Under the pieces are notes generated by a model. The model was not told the DNA's origin and did no database searches. It saw only the letters and a program-made list of their open reading frames with translations. Below are positions 14,302-16,935 of a stretch of DNA of 16,935 nt, one piece after another. Source of the DNA: CAZCBD01 sp964496755 (GTDB lineage: Bacteria > Bacteroidota > Ignavibacteria > Ignavibacteriales > Melioribacteraceae); contig CAZCBD010000036.1 of assembly GCA_964496755.1 (NCBI GenBank), positions 1-16,935 of the forward strand, in the 5' to 3' direction. The translations under genes were made by a program, and so were the position numbers. How positions within the stretch are numbered: the stretch's first letter is position 1; each line of letters opens with the position of its first letter.

Positions 14302-16181
14302 GAGTGCTTAACGGACAAGCGGTAATTCTTGCCGAAAGATGCATAAGTTGCGGACACTGTGTAAAGGTTTGTTCCCAACACGCAAAAAAAATTGAAAGTG
14401 ACGTTGAAAAAGTTCTTTATAATTTAATACCTACTGCAAATGCCGTTGCTATTGTTGCACCTGCGTTTGCAGCTTCTTTTCCGGATTTATATAAAAAAAT
14501 ACCTACTGCTTTGCGCAAAGTGGGATTCTTAAAAGTTTCCGAAACTGCTTTTGGTGCCGATTTGGTAAGCCAAGAATATTCAAAAATCTTTGAAGCCAAC
14601 AAAAATGAAACATTAATCAGTTCACCTTGCCCGGCAGTTTATAATTTTATCGAAAAATATTATCCGGAATTAGTTCCTAATTTAGCAAAAATCGTTTCGC
14701 CGATGGTTGCAATGGGTAGGTATTTGAAAAATGAAGACAAAAACATTAAAATCGTTTTCATTGGTCCTTGCACGGCTAAAAAATTTGAACAAACCGATCC
14801 TGAAGTTGAAAATGCAATTGATGCTGTTCTTACATTTATTGAACTGAAAGAAATATTTAACAAATTAAATATTAACCTCGATGAATTGGAAGATTCTGAG
14901 TTTGATCCTCCGCATTCTAATCTTGGAAAAACATTTCCTCTTGCCGGCGGATTACTAAAAACTGCAGGAATAGGGCACGATGTTTTAGCCAAAGATATTA
15001 TTGTGGTGGACGGAAAGCAAAAGGTTGTTGAAATAATTGAAGATATTGCAGAAGGAAAAATAAAAAATAAATTAATCGATATCCTTTTTTGTGAAGGGTG
15101 CATTAACGGTCCTGCAATAGATAGTGAATTGAATCATTATTCAAAACAGGATAAGGTACTTGAATACATTCACGATACAAATAATCATTTAGATAAACAT
15201 ATTTGGAAAAGTTCGATTTTTAATAGTAGAGAATTAGATTTAAAAAGAAACTTTATCCCTAAACCGGAAAGAAAACCTACACCCGATTCAAACAAAATAA
15301 AAGAAATTCTGGCAAAAACAGGAAAAATAAATCCTAAGGACGAATTAAATTGCGGTGCTTGCGGATACCCAACTTGCAGAGAATATGCTATTGCAATAGC
15401 AAAAGGTTTGGCAGAAGAAGAAATGTGTTTGCCATATTTAATAAATAAATTGGAAAGCGCATTGAATGAATTGGAAACAACACAAGATCAATTACATTCT
15501 GCCGAAAAACTTGCTTCAATTGGTCAACTTGCTGCAGGAGTAGCACACGAAATTAATAACCCCTTGGGAAGCATTATGCTTTATGCTTCAATGCTAAAAC
15601 GCGAATCGGAAAAAAAAGGTGAAAACCCTCAATCAGCCGATGATTTGAAATTGATAATAAATGAAGCTAATCGTTGTAAAAACATTGTTTCCAATCTTCT
15701 GAATTTTGCTCGGCAGGGTAAACTCCAAAAAACAGATGTTGACCTAATAGATTTAATTTCGGATGTAATCAAATCTGTTAAAATTAAAAATACAAATTCT
15801 GATATTAATATTATTTTAAATAACCAATCAGAAAAAAGCATTATTAATGCCGATGCCGACCAATTAAAACAAGTATTTTTGAATTTAATCAACAATGCAT
15901 GTGAATCTCTCGAAGAATCGGAATTAAAATATGTAAACATTACAATAAAAAATTCAGATAAATATTTAATCGTAGAAATTATTGATACCGGTTGCGGAAT
16001 CCCAGAAAAAAATATGAGTAAACTTTTTACACCGTTTTTTACAACAAAGAAAATAGGCAAGGGAACCGGACTTGGATTAGCAATTTCATACGGAATAATA
16101 AAAATGCACAAAGGAAAGATTTCAGTTAAAAGCGAAGAAAATAAAGGTACGGTTTTTAAATTGGAATTACCTTTCACTTAA
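14217..16181 (+). CDS. Sensory [FeFe]-hydrogenase (H-cluster) domain fused to a histidine kinase
   Basis: This is a 654-residue cytosolic signal protein. Residues 10-56 are a two-cluster ferredoxin (C13/16/19/23 and C42/45/48/52). Residues about 75-320 are an H-cluster domain. Its first loop reads SSPCPAV, keeping the ligand Cys138 but with Pro137 at the proton-transfer Cys position of catalytic enzymes. The second loop is IGPCTAKK (Cys185). The third is FCEGCINGP (Cys292, Cys295), one residue shorter than the CxxxC of HydA. A four-Cys FeS domain follows (CGACGYPTC with C379, C382, C387, then C404). After a short coiled coil (about 408-432) comes a histidine kinase with H-box AHEINNPL (His444), N-box near Asn556-Asn560, DTGCGIP (590-596) and GKGTGLGLA (614-622). 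Features match the HydS-type sensory hydrogenases, but with no PAS domain visible. A GGAGG site (14208-14212) sets the start. Confidence 0.92.
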   Translation: MSTQIISTISDRCKRCYSCIRECPAKAIRVLNGQAVILAERCISCGHCVKVCSQHAKKIESDVEKVLYNLIPTANAVAIVAPAFAASFPDLYKKIPTALRKVGFLKVSETAFGADLVSQEYSKIFEANKNETLISSPCPAVYNFIEKYYPELVPNLAKIVSPMVAMGRYLKNEDKNIKIVFIGPCTAKKFEQTDPEVENAIDAVLTFIELKEIFNKLNINLDELEDSEFDPPHSNLGKTFPLAGGLLKTAGIGHDVLAKDIIVVDGKQKVVEIIEDIAEGKIKNKLIDILFCEGCINGPAIDSELNHYSKQDKVLEYIHDTNNHLDKHIWKSSIFNSRELDLKRNFIPKPERKPTPDSNKIKEILAKTGKINPKDELNCGACGYPTCREYAIAIAKGLAEEEMCLPYLINKLESALNELETTQDQLHSAEKLASIGQLAAGVAHEINNPLGSIMLYASMLKRESEKKGENPQSADDLKLIINEANRCKNIVSNLLNFARQGKLQKTDVDLIDLISDVIKSVKIKNTNSDINIILNNQSEKSIINADADQLKQVFLNLINNACESLEESELKYVNITIKNSDKYLIVEIIDTGCGIPEKNMSKLFTPFFTTKKIGKGTGLGLAISYGIIKMHKGKISVKSEENKGTVFKLELPFT

Positions 16182-16222
16182 ACTCGAATTTAAAAGAAAA
16201 TTATAAATTAGGAGATTAATAA

Positions 16223-16630
16223 ATGACAAAAGCAACAGAGAAAAACAAAAAAATTCTATTAGTAGATGACGACATTGATTTATTGGAACAAAATAAATTA
16301 ATGCTGGAAGCAAGAGGTTTCGAAGTAGTTACAGCAGAATCAGCCTCCGAAGGATTTGAAGTATTTGAAAAAGAAAACCCCGATGCTGCCGTTATAGACT
16401 TAATTATGGAACATCACGATTCGGGTTTTGTTTTAACACACAAAATAAAAAACACCGAATTAGGGAAAAAAATACCTGTCTTCATTTTAACATCGGCTAC
16501 TTATGACACCGGATACAAATTTGGCGTAACAAGTGAAGACGAACGCGAATGGATAAAATGTGATGATTATTTAAATAAACCGGTTGTAATTGAGGAATTA
16601 TTAACAAAATTGAACAATTTTATAAATTAA
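16223..16630 (+). CDS. Single-domain response regulator (receiver), partner of the H-cluster kinase
   Basis: This is a 135-residue CheY-like receiver domain with no output domain. The acidic triad is DDD at 15-17, the phospho-acceptor is Asp59 in VIDLIMEHHDSGF, the switch Thr/Ser is TS at 90-91, and the conserved Lys-Pro is 119-120. An insertion-like segment after beta-4 (TSATYDTGYKFGVTSEDEREWIKCDDYLNKP) makes the domain slightly longer than CheY and is probably a subfamily mark. The canonical D-x-x-MP is replaced by D-L-I-M-E. An AGGAG site (16210-16214) lies 8 nt before the ATG, and the kinase gene ends 41 nt upstream, so the two form a cognate pair. With no output domain it must act through protein contacts, or as a phosphate sink or relay to another regulator. 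Confidence 0.9.
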   Translation: MTKATEKNKKILLVDDDIDLLEQNKLMLEARGFEVVTAESASEGFEVFEKENPDAAVIDLIMEHHDSGFVLTHKIKNTELGKKIPVFILTSATYDTGYKFGVTSEDEREWIKCDDYLNKPVVIEELLTKLNNFIN

Positions 16631-16660
16631 AAATAGGAACTTCGGTTCCTATTTTTAATT
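16625..16660 (+). terminator. Strong UUCG-tetraloop terminator at the end of the hydrogenase-kinase operon
   Basis: A perfect 16-bp stem (16625-16640 with 16645-16660; core TAGGAAC/GTTCCTA) is closed by the very stable C(TTCG)G tetraloop. The right arm contains five T in a row, and the left arm overlaps the TAA stop of the response regulator. The symmetry of the A and T runs allows termination in both directions. Confidence 0.9.
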
Positions 16661-16695
16661 AGATTAATTATAAATTTCTTTTCTCTATAGATTAA

Positions 16696-16725
16696 TTGTG
16701 AAGAATTTCTTTATATTAATAATAT
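16696..16725 (+). promoter_or_regulatory. Weak sigma-70-like promoter before the second response regulator
   Basis: TTGTGA (16696-16701) and TAATAT (16720-16725) are spaced by 18 bp, with four matches each to TTGACA and TATAAT. It lies just after a strong terminator and about 30 nt before the next gene, where a promoter is expected. AT-rich DNA makes such matches common, so this is tentative. Confidence 0.3.
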
Positions 16726-16755
16726 GAAAAAATAAATCAAGGAATTTTTTCATTA

Positions 16756-16935
16756 TTGGAAAATAATAAAGTAAATATCCTTATAATCGACGACGAAAAA
16801 GGATTACGCGAAGGAACAAAACGACTCCTTGAAATCGAAGGTTATAACGTTGAAGCTGCAGAAAATGGAAGAATTGGAATTGAGTTAGGCACAAAAAAAG
16901 AATTTGACATTGTAATTATTGATTTAAAAATGCCC
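16756..16935 (+). CDS. Second response regulator, N-terminal receiver only (cut by window end)
   Basis: Sixty codons of a receiver domain are visible before the window ends. The motifs are IDD at 11-13, followed by EKGLREG, and the phospho-acceptor Asp56 in IIDLKMP (54-60). The likely start is the TTG at 16756, giving MENNKVNILIIDDEKGLRE. An AAGGAA element (16739-16744) lies about 12 nt upstream, a stop lies in frame at 16720-16722, and no in-frame ATG occurs between them. The segment REGTKRLLEIEGYNVEAAENG resembles receivers of NtrC-type sigma-54 activators, which would fit the promoter of the hydrogenase operon, but the output domain lies outside the window. The gene has its own transcript start, since a strong terminator precedes it. 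Confidence 0.8.
   Translation, partial: MENNKVNILIIDDEKGLREGTKRLLEIEGYNVEAAENGRIGIELGTKKEFDIVIIDLKMP

Noticed and set aside
1..16935. CRISPR arrays, insertion sequences, attachment sites and prophage genes
   Set aside because: No regularly spaced repeats, transposase or integrase motifs, or long terminal repeats were seen; the tRNA-Pro is not followed by a partial tRNA duplicate nearby.

Overview
The window is about one third GC. It reads like a chromosomal segment of an anaerobic, fermentative member of the Bacteroidota/Ignavibacteria (Chlorobi-related) lineage. That placement is an inference from gene content: a folP-cdaA pair, chromosomal parA-parB followed by a DUF5683 protein, a TlpA-type thioredoxin with an N-terminal beta-sandwich, and an [FeFe]-hydrogenase. 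Genes are tightly packed, several overlap, TTG and GTG starts occur, and there is no gene-free stretch over 300 bases.

Positions 1-5305 (+) hold housekeeping genes: the 3' part of folP, cdaA (c-di-AMP synthesis), a UPF0173 metallo-beta-lactamase-fold hydrolase, parA, parB, a secreted or membrane DUF5683 protein and a zinc-ribbon/Yip1-like membrane protein. A Ppx/GppA phosphatase lies convergently on the minus strand (5263-6198). Divergent from it run a small unrecognised protein and aroQ. A short basic protein made of three 18-residue repeats follows, then a MerR-type regulator whose stop codon is one base from a tRNA-Pro(GGG) that ends in a clear terminator. A large TlpA-like thioredoxin protein (8075-9700) with a possible leader peptide closes the first half.

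Positions 9744-16935 look like one functional unit for hydrogen metabolism. A near-consensus sigma-54 promoter (9872-9887) precedes hydC (NuoE-like), hydB (NuoF-like, flavin/NAD and FeS) and hydA (catalytic [FeFe]-hydrogenase with the complete H-cluster signature). This subunit set is that of the trimeric NAD(P)H/ferredoxin-dependent, often electron-bifurcating, hydrogenases. Immediately downstream is a 654-residue protein fusing a ferredoxin domain, an H-cluster domain of the 'sensory' kind (proton-transfer Cys replaced by Pro), a four-Cys FeS domain and a complete histidine kinase. A single-domain response regulator and a perfect 16-bp UUCG-loop terminator follow. A second response regulator starts after that and is cut by the window end.

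The most interesting reading is a self-contained hydrogen or redox sensing circuit: an H-cluster histidine kinase signals through one or two response regulators to a sigma-54 promoter in front of the bifurcating hydrogenase. The domain architecture and promoter are visible in the sequence; the wiring is inference. Hydrogenase maturation genes (hydE, hydF, hydG) are not in the window.
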